From JAGVPT01 sp049578505 (GTDB lineage Bacteria > Bacteroidota > Ignavibacteria > UBA10030 > UBA8401): a stretch of DNA of 64,000 bases. Positions 43,463 to 52,412 of the stretch are shown one piece after another (positions within the stretch are counted from its first letter, which is position 1; every line of letters starts with the position of its first letter). The notes beneath the pieces were generated by a model. It saw nothing but the letters and a program-made list of their open reading frames with translations. It was not told the origin of the DNA and did not search any database. The stretch lies in contig JBAUMC010000006.1 in NCBI GenBank assembly GCA_049578505.1, positions 1 through 64,000 of the forward strand, in the 5' to 3' direction. Both the position numbers and the translations under genes were made by a program.

Positions 43463-43756
43463 CTAATCTAGATGAAATGGCGTTGCGCCGTGTGAATTAT
43501 GGTCGGGTATAATATCGTGTTTGATATGTTGGAGCACACGCCATCCCTGTGGCGATTTCAGAAATTGTTCTCTTATGATTGCTTCTTTGCGAGATGGGTA
43601 ACCCTCTTGGTAGACCAGAGACCATGGTGTTCCGAATGATGTGTACTTGGAGCGTTTGCGGTTGTGGTCAATCAGTCGTTTTTGAATATTTGAAGTTTGC
43701 CCGACGTAGAATTTTCCCGTTGATTGGCTTTTGAGAATATAGACCCAATAGTGCAT
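43463..43756 (-). CDS. GIY-YIG nuclease family protein
   Basis: A 97-residue small nuclease of the UvrC/YhbQ type. Residues 4-6 and 17-19 form the two catalytic-core motifs (YVYIL variant WVYIL, and KFYVGQTS). The conserved Arg in IQKRLIDHN, Glu in EAIIREQFLK and Trp in GWRVL are present. ATG 43756 is chosen; a longer frame would read through the tRNA-Pro gene. It lies 57 bp downstream of tRNA-Pro on the same strand, an arrangement I recall as recurrent in Bacteroidota. Likely a mobile or DNA-repair-related endonuclease, cellular role unknown. Confidence 0.88.
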   Translation of the reverse strand: MHYWVYILKSQSTGKFYVGQTSNIQKRLIDHNRKRSKYTSFGTPWSLVYQEGYPSRKEAIIREQFLKSPQGWRVLQHIKHDIIPDHNSHGATPFHLD

Positions 43757-43841
43757 TGTCAATGATCGTGTGGAAATTTGCTGAGAGGATTGAATGCGGG
43801 GGGAGTATTTTGTCGGAACGGCGGGATTCGAACCCGCGACC
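43706..43841. repeat. Direct repeat, right copy
   Basis: The intact partner of 43283-43440. It includes the start of the GIY-YIG gene and the 3' half of tRNA-Pro. Confidence 0.82.
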
Positions 43842-43887
43842 CCTACCACCCCAAGGTAGTGCGCTAGCCAGGCTGCGCTACGTTCCG
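43813..43887 (-). tRNA. tRNA-Pro (anticodon GGG)
   Basis: Read on the minus strand, acceptor CGGAACG (43881-43887) pairs with 43814-43820 and is followed by discriminator A at 43813. The anticodon stem CTACC/GGTAG holds loop TTGGGGT, so the anticodon is GGG. The T arm is CGGGTTCGAATCCCG. CCA is not encoded. Confidence 0.95.
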
Positions 43888-43921
43888 TTTTTTACCTTAA
43901 ACCTGTATTAATGTACTAATT

Positions 43922-44725
43922 ATGTCCTCGAATGTCAAAGCTATGTGTCGTCGTTTCATTCCGATGATTCGACGTTGTCGGAGTGTAATGCAATTCTCTC
44001 TTTTTTCTTTTCTCTTCTTTCTTCCTCATGCTGCCGCCCAGATTGAAAATGCCGATCAATTAGTCCTCGTTGTCGCTCCGGATTGGAATTCAAATTTCGG
44101 TTCAATGTACTTGTTCAACCGTACCGACGAGGGATGGTTGCAATACAATATTCCGTGGAAAGTAATGCTCGCCGATTCCGGTCTCGCTTGGGGAATAGGC
44201 CTCCACACGAACCCTCCGGGTGAGCGGGTGAAGGTGGAAGGCGACCGCCGCTCTCCCGCCGGTGTATTTGAACTTGGAGATTTTTTCGGTTACGATTCTC
44301 TTCCGCCGCCGGGAATTCACTTTCCGTACCGCCAGGCGACCAAACTGCTGCATTGCATCGACGATACCAGTTCCGTGTTCTACAATTCGTTCATCGGTGA
44401 AAATGAAGTCAAAAGGGATTCAACAGGCGGACTTCCGTGGAGGTCTTCGGAGGTGATGAAGATGGACTCAATATATTACAAATACGGAATTGTTATCAGG
44501 CACAATCCGCACTCGATTCCCGGCAAAGGAAGTTGTATCTTCCTCCATGTCATTGGTGTCGACAGCTCGGCAACATCGGGGTGCACTGCTATGAGTGAGC
44601 AGAATCTCTTATTTCTGATGCAATGGCTCGACCCTGAAGAACGCCCGTTAATCGTGCAGCTCCCAGCACCGGCGTTTCGGAAGTATCTGCTCGACTGGAA
44701 CCTTCCCTTGCTCCTGAAAAATTAG
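43922..44725 (+). CDS. Exported L,D-transpeptidase-family protein
   Basis: A 267-residue protein with an N-terminal hydrophobic signal (about residues 23-40; FSLFSFLFFLPHAAA). The mature domain has the YkuD hallmarks: EGDRRSPAGVFELGDFFGY near the middle, His in IFLHVIG, and the catalytic Cys in SATSGCTAMSEQNL (about residue 219). Such enzymes cross-link or modify peptidoglycan or attach lipoproteins. Several in-frame Met codons precede the signal, so the exact start is uncertain. Confidence 0.88.
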   Translation: MSSNVKAMCRRFIPMIRRCRSVMQFSLFSFLFFLPHAAAQIENADQLVLVVAPDWNSNFGSMYLFNRTDEGWLQYNIPWKVMLADSGLAWGIGLHTNPPGERVKVEGDRRSPAGVFELGDFFGYDSLPPPGIHFPYRQATKLLHCIDDTSSVFYNSFIGENEVKRDSTGGLPWRSSEVMKMDSIYYKYGIVIRHNPHSIPGKGSCIFLHVIGVDSSATSGCTAMSEQNLLFLMQWLDPEERPLIVQLPAPAFRKYLLDWNLPLLLKN

Positions 44726-44832
44726 TCGGGAGCGTATGGGGAGTAACGTGGAAATTCAACAGTGAAACCCTAATACCTAATTCCCAAATTCTAAGCGCTG
44801 GTGCGCCGGAATTTTTTCCTACCAGAAAGTTT

Positions 44833-47244
44833 ATGAGCTCCAAATTAAAAATTTTTACCGGAATTGTTGGTTCTTTGGTTATTATTGCGATCGTTACTCT
44901 TCTCATCCTTCGTTACCTGGTGACAAAATCGTTTCCGGCCGTAGACGGCACCATCGTCGTTGCAGGGTTACAGAACACCGTAACTGTTCAACGGGACGAG
45001 TTCGGGATCCCGCATATTTTTGCTGCAAACGAGCACGACCTTTTTTTTGCCCAGGGTTACGTTCATGCACAAGATCGTCTGTGGCAAATGGATATAGCTC
45101 GCAGGGCCGGTGAGGGGCGATTGTCAGAAATCTTCGGATCATCGACGCTGAAATTCGACAAGTTGTTCAGAACAATCGGGATGAAGCGGATCGCAGAAAG
45201 GCTCGAACGGAATTTGCATCCTGAATCACGCCGCGTTCTTCAAGCGTACAGCGACGGCGTAAATGCGTTCATCGAATCCCACCGCGGCAAATATCCTGTT
45301 GAATTCGATATGTTGAATTACACTCCTGAGGAGTGGAAGCCGATTCATTCGCTCCTTGTCGCCCGGCTGATGGCGTGGGAGTTGAACATCTCTTGGTACG
45401 TCGATTTGGTCCTGGGAGATCTGTATAAGACTTTCGGTGAGGAAAAAGCAAGAGAGATTTTTCCCACGTATCCAGAGAACGCCCCCGTTATTGTTCCAAA
45501 AGAACTTCGGGCTAATATGTTATCGGATAACTTGCTCAAGCTTATCGACGTGGACCAGGAATTCAGGGGAATGTACGGCATAAGCGGAACGCACATCGGG
45601 AGCAATGCATGGGCCGTAGGGCCGCAAAAATCCATCAGCGGAATGGCAATGCTGGCCAACGACCCTCATCTCGGTTTTTCCGCTCCCTCAAAATGGTACG
45701 AACTTCATCTCCACGGCGGAGATTACGATGTCGCCGGGGTTTCTCTCCCCGGGACGCCTACGGTTGTCATTGGCCATAATGAGCGTGTTGCGTGGGGGCT
45801 GACGAACGTCATGGCGGACGACGCCGATTTTTATCTCGAGATGACGGATTCGGCAGGCGAATATCTTTTCCGGGATAAGTGGAGCCCGATGTCGGTAATG
45901 CAGGATACAATATTTGTGAAAGATTCTTCTTCGGTTATTTTGACTGTCAAATCGACCATCCACGGTCCGATCATTAATGATGTAAACCCCGTCGATTCGA
46001 TAACGAAAGACGTTTTGGTGTCAATGCGATGGACGGGCCAAGACGTCAGCGATGAACTGTACTCGTTACTCCTCATCAATAAAGCGAAAAATTGGAACGA
46101 GTTTAAAAGCGGCGTTAAAGAATTTACCGTTCCGGGACAAAACTTCGTCTATGCAGACGTTGACGGAAACATCGGCTACCTTGCCGGTGTCCGCCTGCCG
46201 ATCCGCGCAGCGCAAAACCCAACGCTTCCCATGCCTGGTTGGACCGGTCAGTATGATTGGACAGGATTTGTTCCGTTCGAACATTTGCCTTCGCTGTACA
46301 ACCCCCCGCAACATTTTATTGCAACCGCAAATAATAAAATGACCGACAACTCCTATCCGTACCACATCTCAAACCTTTGGGAGCCGCCGTCGCGTATTCA
46401 GCGCCTTGACGAACTGTTACGCAAACGGGAGAAGTTTTCCGTTGAAGATTTTGAACAGATTCAAGGAGATTATTTTTCATATTTCGCGAAAGAAACGACA
46501 CCGTATATCCTGCATGCGTATGATTCCGTGACTGTCACTAGCGCCGATATCAAAACTGCATTAAGTTATTTTCAGAACTGGCATTTCCAGCTTTTGAAAG
46601 ATGACGTACCGACCGCGCTCTTCCATGTTTTCTTTACGCATTTGTTGAAGAATGTTTTTTTGAATAAAATGGGGGAGCCGTTGTTCCAAAAGTATATTTT
46701 TATTGCGAACATTCCGTATCGTACGGTCCCTGCGTTGTTGCGGAATCCTTCGTCCTGGTGGTTTGACGATCCGTCGACGCCGCAAGTCGAAACGCGTGAC
46801 GATGTTATCAGAAAAAGCATGAGGGAAGCAATCCAGGAATTGAGAGCCTCGCTTGGTGGAGAAATGAAAACGTGGCAGTGGGGGCTCATTCACACGGTAA
46901 CCTTTCGTCACCCGTTTGGTAACCAGCCCCCGCTGGGTGCAATTTTCAATATCGGTCCGTTTCCAATCGGCGGTTCGGGAACCACGCTCAACAATGGAGA
47001 ATATTATCTTGCAACTCCATACCAGGTGACATTGGGCCCCTCGATGCGGCAAATTATCGATTTCTCCGACATCAACGGGGCACGTTCGGTAATTCCGACG
47101 GGCGAATCGGGGCAGCCAATGCATGAACACTATTCAGACCAAACCCCGTTATGGCTGAGCGGGGAATATCATCAGATGCCGATCGACAGCGCGCGCGTCG
47201 CAGAGGTAACGAAACACACGCTCATTCTTCTTCCTGCGAAATAA
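44833..47244 (+). CDS. Penicillin acylase family protein
   Basis: An 803-residue Ntn-hydrolase precursor with an N-terminal membrane anchor or signal (about 7-29). The chain is cut autocatalytically to expose Ser257 as the nucleophile, in GTHIGSNAWAVG. The upstream domain has AQGYVHAQDRLWQMD, typical of the alpha chain, and the beta chain has HNERVAWGLTNVMADDADFY and NKMTDNSYPYHISNLWEPP. The family hydrolyses amides, including acyl-homoserine lactones and beta-lactam side chains; the substrate cannot be told here. It ends 18 bp before pyk. Confidence 0.92.
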   Translation: MSSKLKIFTGIVGSLVIIAIVTLLILRYLVTKSFPAVDGTIVVAGLQNTVTVQRDEFGIPHIFAANEHDLFFAQGYVHAQDRLWQMDIARRAGEGRLSEIFGSSTLKFDKLFRTIGMKRIAERLERNLHPESRRVLQAYSDGVNAFIESHRGKYPVEFDMLNYTPEEWKPIHSLLVARLMAWELNISWYVDLVLGDLYKTFGEEKAREIFPTYPENAPVIVPKELRANMLSDNLLKLIDVDQEFRGMYGISGTHIGSNAWAVGPQKSISGMAMLANDPHLGFSAPSKWYELHLHGGDYDVAGVSLPGTPTVVIGHNERVAWGLTNVMADDADFYLEMTDSAGEYLFRDKWSPMSVMQDTIFVKDSSSVILTVKSTIHGPIINDVNPVDSITKDVLVSMRWTGQDVSDELYSLLLINKAKNWNEFKSGVKEFTVPGQNFVYADVDGNIGYLAGVRLPIRAAQNPTLPMPGWTGQYDWTGFVPFEHLPSLYNPPQHFIATANNKMTDNSYPYHISNLWEPPSRIQRLDELLRKREKFSVEDFEQIQGDYFSYFAKETTPYILHAYDSVTVTSADIKTALSYFQNWHFQLLKDDVPTALFHVFFTHLLKNVFLNKMGEPLFQKYIFIANIPYRTVPALLRNPSSWWFDDPSTPQVETRDDVIRKSMREAIQELRASLGGEMKTWQWGLIHTVTFRHPFGNQPPLGAIFNIGPFPIGGSGTTLNNGEYYLATPYQVTLGPSMRQIIDFSDINGARSVIPTGESGQPMHEHYSDQTPLWLSGEYHQMPIDSARVAEVTKHTLILLPAK

Positions 47245-47262
47245 AGAGAGGATAGCATTCCA

Positions 47263-48705
47263 ATGGGAATTCACAACCTATACGGCAAAACGAAAATTGT
47301 TTGCACTCTTGGACCCGCTTCTTGCTCCGGGGATGTTATTGAAAAGATGATTCGCGCAGGAATGGACGTTGTGCGTCTGAATTTTTCACACGGCACGCAC
47401 GAGGAGCATCTCTCTGCAATGAAGATCGTTCGTGAAGCGGCGGAACGGGTGGGCGAACCGATCGCTATACTCCAGGATCTGCAGGGGCCGAAAATCAGAA
47501 CGGGCAAGCTCGTCTCGCCTGAAGTGAGATTGACCGACGGCTCAAAATTCATCATTACGATCAACGAAATTGCAGGGAATGAAAAACGAGTTTCCACGAC
47601 CTACCAGAATTTGCCGAAGGATGTTAAACCTGGAGATACGATTCTGATGGACGACGGTTTGCTGCAGCTCAAAGTTCTGGAATCGACCGCAACCGATGTG
47701 ATCACCGAGGTGATTCATGGGGGCATTCTGAAGGAACACAAAGGCATTAACCTGCCGGGCGTGGCAGTGAGCGCCCCTTCATTGACCGAAAAAGATATTG
47801 AAGATCTTGAATTTGGAATCGCAAACGATATTGATTACGTCGCGCTCTCTTTCGTTCGCACCGGAGAGGACATACGCCGGCTCCGGAGATTTGTCATTTC
47901 GAAAATCGATAAGCGGAAAAAACTGCCGATCGTCGCGAAGATTGAAAAACGGGAGGCCCTGCAAAATATCGATGAGATTATTTATGAAGCGGATGCGGTC
48001 ATGGTGGCGCGCGGTGATCTCGGCGTTGAATGTGCAACGGAAGAAGTCCCGATTGCGCAGAAGATGATTTGCAAAAAGGCGAACGCTGCCGGCAAGCCGG
48101 TCATCATTGCGACACAGATGCTTGAATCGATGATCGAAAACCCGCGTCCCACACGGGCCGAGGCAAACGACGTTGCCAACGGTGTGCTTGACGGCGCCGA
48201 TGCGGTGATGTTAAGCGGCGAAACATCCGTCGGGAAATACGTCGTCGAAGTCGTTCAAACGATGGATTCCATTATTCGGCGGGCAGAGGAGGAGTACCGC
48301 GATAAGCTCGACCTTCCCGACGGCGTCAGCAATAAACAAGCCGAGGTCTTTAAAGCTCTCGGACGAGCCGCATGCGTTCTTGCGAAGCAAATCGGGGCTG
48401 CAGCTATCGTTCCGATCACTCACTCGGGTGAAACTGCAAAAACAATTGCCAAGTATCGACCGTACGGGAAAATTATTGCCGTTACGGACCGCGAGCGGAT
48501 CAGGCGAAGGTTGAATTTGGTGTGGGGTGTTCGGTCAATTTTGGTGCCGAACATCGGCGACACTGACACGACACTGGCTGTCATCCAGCAGGAGCTGCTG
48601 AAATCGGGATACGTAAATAAGGGGGATTATATTGTCACGACTGCCGGCATTCCCCTCCTTGCACGCGGCACGACAAATATGGTGAAGGTAGAAAAGATAT
48701 CGTAG
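47263..48705 (+). CDS. pyk: Pyruvate kinase
   Basis: A 480-residue enzyme converting PEP and ADP to pyruvate and ATP. Core residues are visible: KTKIVCTLGPAS at the N terminus, the substrate loop LNFSHGTHEEH, LQDLQGPKIRTG, KIEKREALQNIDEI, MVARGDLGVE and ATQMLESMIENPRPTRAE, with a C-terminal allosteric domain. It is monocistronic or co-transcribed with the acylase gene. Confidence 0.97.
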   Translation: MGIHNLYGKTKIVCTLGPASCSGDVIEKMIRAGMDVVRLNFSHGTHEEHLSAMKIVREAAERVGEPIAILQDLQGPKIRTGKLVSPEVRLTDGSKFIITINEIAGNEKRVSTTYQNLPKDVKPGDTILMDDGLLQLKVLESTATDVITEVIHGGILKEHKGINLPGVAVSAPSLTEKDIEDLEFGIANDIDYVALSFVRTGEDIRRLRRFVISKIDKRKKLPIVAKIEKREALQNIDEIIYEADAVMVARGDLGVECATEEVPIAQKMICKKANAAGKPVIIATQMLESMIENPRPTRAEANDVANGVLDGADAVMLSGETSVGKYVVEVVQTMDSIIRRAEEEYRDKLDLPDGVSNKQAEVFKALGRAACVLAKQIGAAAIVPITHSGETAKTIAKYRPYGKIIAVTDRERIRRRLNLVWGVRSILVPNIGDTDTTLAVIQQELLKSGYVNKGDYIVTTAGIPLLARGTTNMVKVEKIS

Positions 48706-48743
48706 CGAGAAATCGGCCCGCTCAGCATGAATCCTATTCAGGA

Positions 48744-48899
48744 CTAGAGGCTGATTTCAGAAATATAATCTTCTATATCGTAGCGGACGTTGACGTCTCG
48801 ATAGTCTGATTGCTCCTGCCTCTTCCGGATTAGGAAGGGAAGTGCAACAATTCCAGCAATGACCGCTGTCCACGTAATGATCTTAAACATGGTCCTCAT
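48744..48899 (-). CDS. Small single-span membrane protein
   Basis: A 51-residue ORF. It opens MRTMFKIITWTAVIAG, has one transmembrane helix (about residues 7-24), and a charged tail rich in Asp/Tyr/Arg (DYRDVNVRYDIEDYISEISL). An alternative ATG is 9 nt later. It begins 3 nt after the upstream small ORF in the same direction, so the two are probably translated together. Unknown function. Confidence 0.5.
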   Translation of the reverse strand: MRTMFKIITWTAVIAGIVALPFLIRKRQEQSDYRDVNVRYDIEDYISEISL

Positions 48900-48902
48900 G
48901 AT

Positions 48903-49052
48903 TTATTGCCGCGTGAGAATCACTTCCTCGCACAAAATAACAGAGTATGTGACGGCATCCCACTGCTGCTTGTCCATCTCGTCGAGCAGGATTTCTTCGA
49001 TTGCCTGTCGTTCTTCCTGCGAAAGATTATCGAAACCGAATGATGTTTTCAT
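48903..49052 (-). CDS. Small acidic soluble protein
   Basis: A 49-residue ORF (MKTSFGFDNLSQEERQAIEE start) that is helical and acidic and ends with a hydrophobic run (VTYSVILCEEVILTRQ). It has a strong ribosome-binding site, GAGGAGG, 8 nt before the ATG, which is rare in this window and argues that it is a real gene. It forms a two-gene unit with the 51-residue membrane protein. Confidence 0.6.
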   Translation of the reverse strand: MKTSFGFDNLSQEERQAIEEILLDEMDKQQWDAVTYSVILCEEVILTRQ

Positions 49053-49150
49053 ACTCTTTTCCTCCTCTCTTCACTTATAAGAAACGAAGAAAAGCGGAAA
49101 AAGTTGTGCCCCTGGTCAATTTTTTTTTGTCCGTACTTCCCGGTATGGTA

Positions 49151-51268
49151 TCACACGTAGTATTTTCTGACGTACTCCGCCACCATGCGGTGTGTATTAT
49201 ATCGCGGCACAAGCGTCGCGATTGACCGCCGAATGCGCTGAAGCCATTGGCGGGGGATATTTTTTCCATCGCGCTGGTAGAACTCAGGAACAACATGGTT
49301 CTTGATCACGGAAAAAAGGTTCTCAGCGTCAATGATGTCTTGTTGTTCGGCAAGTGCAGGCGCTTCATCTTTTCCGATCGCCCAACCGTTGGTGTTGTCG
49401 CACGCTTCACGCCACCACCCGTCCATAATGCTGCAGTTCAATCCTCCATGGATGACGATCTTTTGTCCGCTTGTTCCGCTGGCTTCCAGCGGGCGGCGCG
49501 GATTGTTCAGCCAAACATCGGCGCCGGCCACAAGGTGCCGCGCAACATCGATGTCGTAATTTTCCAGGAAGACAACTTTTCCGAAAAGATGTGGATTGTT
49601 TGTCAGGTCAATAACGTGCTTGATAAATTTTTTCCCTTCATCGTCGCGGGGGTGCGCCTTTCCAGAAAAAATCAATTGAACAGGTTTTTTTTCGTCATTG
49701 AACAATTCAATTGCGCGTTCGAGATCCGTGAAGATTAGCGGCGCGCGTTTGTACGTTGCGAAACGGCGGGAAAATCCGATAGTGAGTACGTCGGGATTCA
49801 GTACTTTTTCATAGACTGCAGTGCCGTTTCCGAACCGTGAATGTTGCACACGCAATGTATGCCGGGCAAATTCGACAAGGTCTCGCCGCAATTCGTACCT
49901 CAACGACCATAGTGCCTCATCCGGAATCACACTATGTTGAACAGCGTTCTCCCAGAATCCGGGATCGAGATAATGCGCTTGCCATTCGCTGCCGAGATGC
50001 TTGTTCCAGAAGTGTTCCGATTTTTCATTCAGCCAACCGCCGATATGCACGCCGTTGGTGATGTATCCAATTGGGATGTCCTTTAGGGGGATGTTCGCGT
50101 ACAACGGTTTCCACATTTCCCGGCTCACTTGCCCGTGCAATTCGCTTACTCCATTTGCAGCCCGCGACATTTTCAACGCAAGGACGGTCATGCAAAATGT
50201 TTCGTTGATATCACCGGCGTTAATGCGGCCGTAATTCATCAGCTCTTCGTTGGAGATGTTCATCGCCTTGGTCATCGATGAAAAAGAGTGTTCCATCAGA
50301 TCCCGGGAAAATCGGTCGTGCCCGGCCGGGACCGGCGTATGGGTGGTGAACACGCATTGCCGTTTGACATTGTCCATGGCCGTAATTGCATTGGATTTTT
50401 TTTCCACCTCCTCCCGTAAAAGTTCCAGTGTAAGGAATGCCGAGTGCCCTTCATTCATATGAAATGTGGAAGGATGAATGTTCAGCGCGCGTAACAATCG
50501 TACGCCGCCGATGCCGAGAATAATTTCCTGCGAGACGCGGGTCGTGCTGTCGCCGCCGTAGACGTGCGCTGTGAGGTCTCGGAAACGCTCTTCGTTCTCT
50601 TTTACATTGGTGTCGAGCAGATAGACTACGCAGCGTCCGATGTTCAATCGCCATGTATGAAATCGTACAGTGCTGAACCCGATGTTCACCGAGCATCGCA
50701 CCGGCTGGCCGTTCTCGTCGACGACGATTTTTAACGGAAGCTTAGCCGGGTCGGCCGAAACATACTGCTCATTCTGCCAGCCATCCGCGGCGATGCGCTG
50801 TTCGAAATATCCCTGACGGTAAAAGAGCGAAATGCCAATAAACGGCACTCCAAGGTCGCTGGCCGATTTTGTGTGGTCGCCGGCGAGAATCCCAAGACCG
50901 CCTGAATAGGTTCGCAAACTTTCGTGAAAACCAAATTCTGCACTGAAGTACGCGACCGGTCCGTTCAGGGCTTTCGCTTCCGACGACGCCCAGGTTCTCT
51001 TCGCGCTCATGTAAACGTCAAAATCTTTCCAGGTCGCTTCTATCCTTGCGGAAAATTCACTATTTCCCAGACGTGCCGAGACCTCTTCATTCGACATTTC
51101 CGAGAGGACTGCTAAGGGATTGTGATGTGTCCGTTCCCACACTTCTGGCGAGAGATCATGGAAAATTGATTGGGCTTCAAAATTCCACGACCACCATAAA
51201 TTTTGTGAAAGGGAGTGGAGCTTCTCAAGGATTGTGGATGAATCGGTTCGTAACAAATTTGCGCTCAT
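49151..51268 (-). CDS. glgP: Alpha-glucan phosphorylase
   Basis: A 705-residue phosphorylase of the short type, releasing glucose 1-phosphate from glycogen or maltodextrins. The N-terminal half has WWSWNFEAQ and the HMNEGHSAF motif. The PLP-binding Lys is in EASGTSGQKIVIHGGLNCSIMDGWW. ATG 51268 is chosen because the upstream 14 residues lack homology-like character. No other glycogen genes are adjacent. Confidence 0.94.
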   Translation of the reverse strand: MSANLLRTDSSTILEKLHSLSQNLWWSWNFEAQSIFHDLSPEVWERTHHNPLAVLSEMSNEEVSARLGNSEFSARIEATWKDFDVYMSAKRTWASSEAKALNGPVAYFSAEFGFHESLRTYSGGLGILAGDHTKSASDLGVPFIGISLFYRQGYFEQRIAADGWQNEQYVSADPAKLPLKIVVDENGQPVRCSVNIGFSTVRFHTWRLNIGRCVVYLLDTNVKENEERFRDLTAHVYGGDSTTRVSQEIILGIGGVRLLRALNIHPSTFHMNEGHSAFLTLELLREEVEKKSNAITAMDNVKRQCVFTTHTPVPAGHDRFSRDLMEHSFSSMTKAMNISNEELMNYGRINAGDINETFCMTVLALKMSRAANGVSELHGQVSREMWKPLYANIPLKDIPIGYITNGVHIGGWLNEKSEHFWNKHLGSEWQAHYLDPGFWENAVQHSVIPDEALWSLRYELRRDLVEFARHTLRVQHSRFGNGTAVYEKVLNPDVLTIGFSRRFATYKRAPLIFTDLERAIELFNDEKKPVQLIFSGKAHPRDDEGKKFIKHVIDLTNNPHLFGKVVFLENYDIDVARHLVAGADVWLNNPRRPLEASGTSGQKIVIHGGLNCSIMDGWWREACDNTNGWAIGKDEAPALAEQQDIIDAENLFSVIKNHVVPEFYQRDGKNIPRQWLQRIRRSIATLVPRYNTHRMVAEYVRKYYV

Positions 51269-51416
51269 TTCCACTTTTGAATGGGTGTACAATATGAAAT
51301 TGGAAAGCACTAATTAGTTAAAAAAAATCCAGAAAATCCAGAGAAATTGATGGAAATATTTTGACCTGAAGTTAGCAGAATTTATGGAAGCGCGACTTGG
51401 AAGGGATAGGCTGGAT

Positions 51417-51908
51417 TTAATTTCTCATCGTTTGCATTTGTTCGTTGGTGAGCAGCCATAGGAGAACGCCTGCCCCTCGCTGCACCGGAAATCCGACCTC
51501 GACACATGAGAGTGACGCTTTCTTTATACTGATTTTTGATTCGCCGGTCATGTTGATGAGGTTTGCAATGCAGCGGCTGACAAATGGTTTGTGGCTTACG
51601 AGCAGAACGCGGCTATCGCGGGGAAAAGACTGAAGTTCACGGAATAAATTCTGCGGATCGGCTGTCGATATCAATTGTTCAAGAATTTGGACGCGGACAG
51701 ATGGAAATTGTTTCACGATGATTTCTGCCGTTGCCTTTGCACGTATCATAGGGCTTGTGAGCACGGCATTGAAATTCAGCTTTAAGGTCCGAACGGCGTT
51801 TATAATACATTCGGTCTCGGCAATTCCCTCGGAAGTCAGTTGCCGGTCAATGTCGATTGTGTCTCCTTCGGCCTCTGCATCAGCGTGCCGGAGAAAATAG
51901 AGGCGCAT
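51417..51908 (-). CDS. sixA: Phosphohistidine phosphatase SixA
   Basis: A 163-residue histidine phosphatase of the small SixA type. The catalytic motif is the RHA form, LRHADAEAEG (His8). A second Arg lies in TSPMIRAKATAE, and the second His in LVSHKPFVS. SixA dephosphorylates phosphohistidine proteins of two-component or PTS systems; given the many orphan kinases in the window this is a candidate partner, but that is inference. Confidence 0.9.
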   Translation of the reverse strand: MRLYFLRHADAEAEGDTIDIDRQLTSEGIAETECIINAVRTLKLNFNAVLTSPMIRAKATAEIIVKQFPSVRVQILEQLISTADPQNLFRELQSFPRDSRVLLVSHKPFVSRCIANLINMTGESKISIKKASLSCVEVGFPVQRGAGVLLWLLTNEQMQTMRN

Positions 51909-51929
51909 GATATGCTTCCTTAAATGTGA

Positions 51930-52340
51930 TTACTCGGATGCGGTATAACTGGCTGAATACACCTTTCTTTTGATTTGGACGCTTTGACTTCCGAAATTCA
52001 GAAGCAGGCCAACTGGGAGGTTAGAGGCCTTCAAGTAATGAAGCAATTTATCTTCAAACGATTGTTCCATTGTATGAACCGCCTTTAACTCCACGATAAC
52101 GCTTTTCTCCACAAGAAGGTCGACAATGAAATCTCCGACTGGCTCTCCACCATAGACCACCTTCATTTGTCTTTGTTGTTCAACAGTGAGGCCCGATGTG
52201 CTCAGTTCTTTTGCAAGCGCATTTTCGTACACCTTCTCAACAAAACCCGAGCCCAATTTGTTGTGAACGACAAACGCAGCTCTTATAATTTTTTCAGTAA
52301 TTTCCCTTTTTGGATAATAATCTTCAGAATGGATTTTCAT
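51930..52340 (-). CDS. GxxExxY protein
   Basis: A 136-residue protein of the GxxExxY family. Its signature helix is FVVHNKLGSGFVEKVYENALAKEL, with the G-x-x-E-x-x-Y pattern, and the end contains the family's LLNFGSQSVQIKRKVY. It is an uncharacterised nuclease-fold-like protein frequent in Bacteroidota and often horizontally exchanged. ATG 52340 is preferred to an upstream start because GGGGGG lies 4-9 nt before it and the longer N terminus is translated from a dispersed repeat. Confidence 0.88.
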   Translation of the reverse strand: MKIHSEDYYPKREITEKIIRAAFVVHNKLGSGFVEKVYENALAKELSTSGLTVEQQRQMKVVYGGEPVGDFIVDLLVEKSVIVELKAVHTMEQSFEDKLLHYLKASNLPVGLLLNFGSQSVQIKRKVYSASYTASE

Positions 52341-52358
52341 TTTACCCCCCCTCTTTTT

Positions 52359-52401
52359 TAATCTGCGTAATCTGTAATCTGCGCTAAATCTGAGCAATCT
52401 G
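52359..52401. repeat. GCGTAATCTG interspersed repeat
   Basis: A non-coding run of ATCTGCGTAATCTGTAATCT and CTGAGCAATCTGG. It is homologous to the runs at 32575 and 33322. Confidence 0.6.
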
Positions 52402-52412
52402 GAAATCAATAA

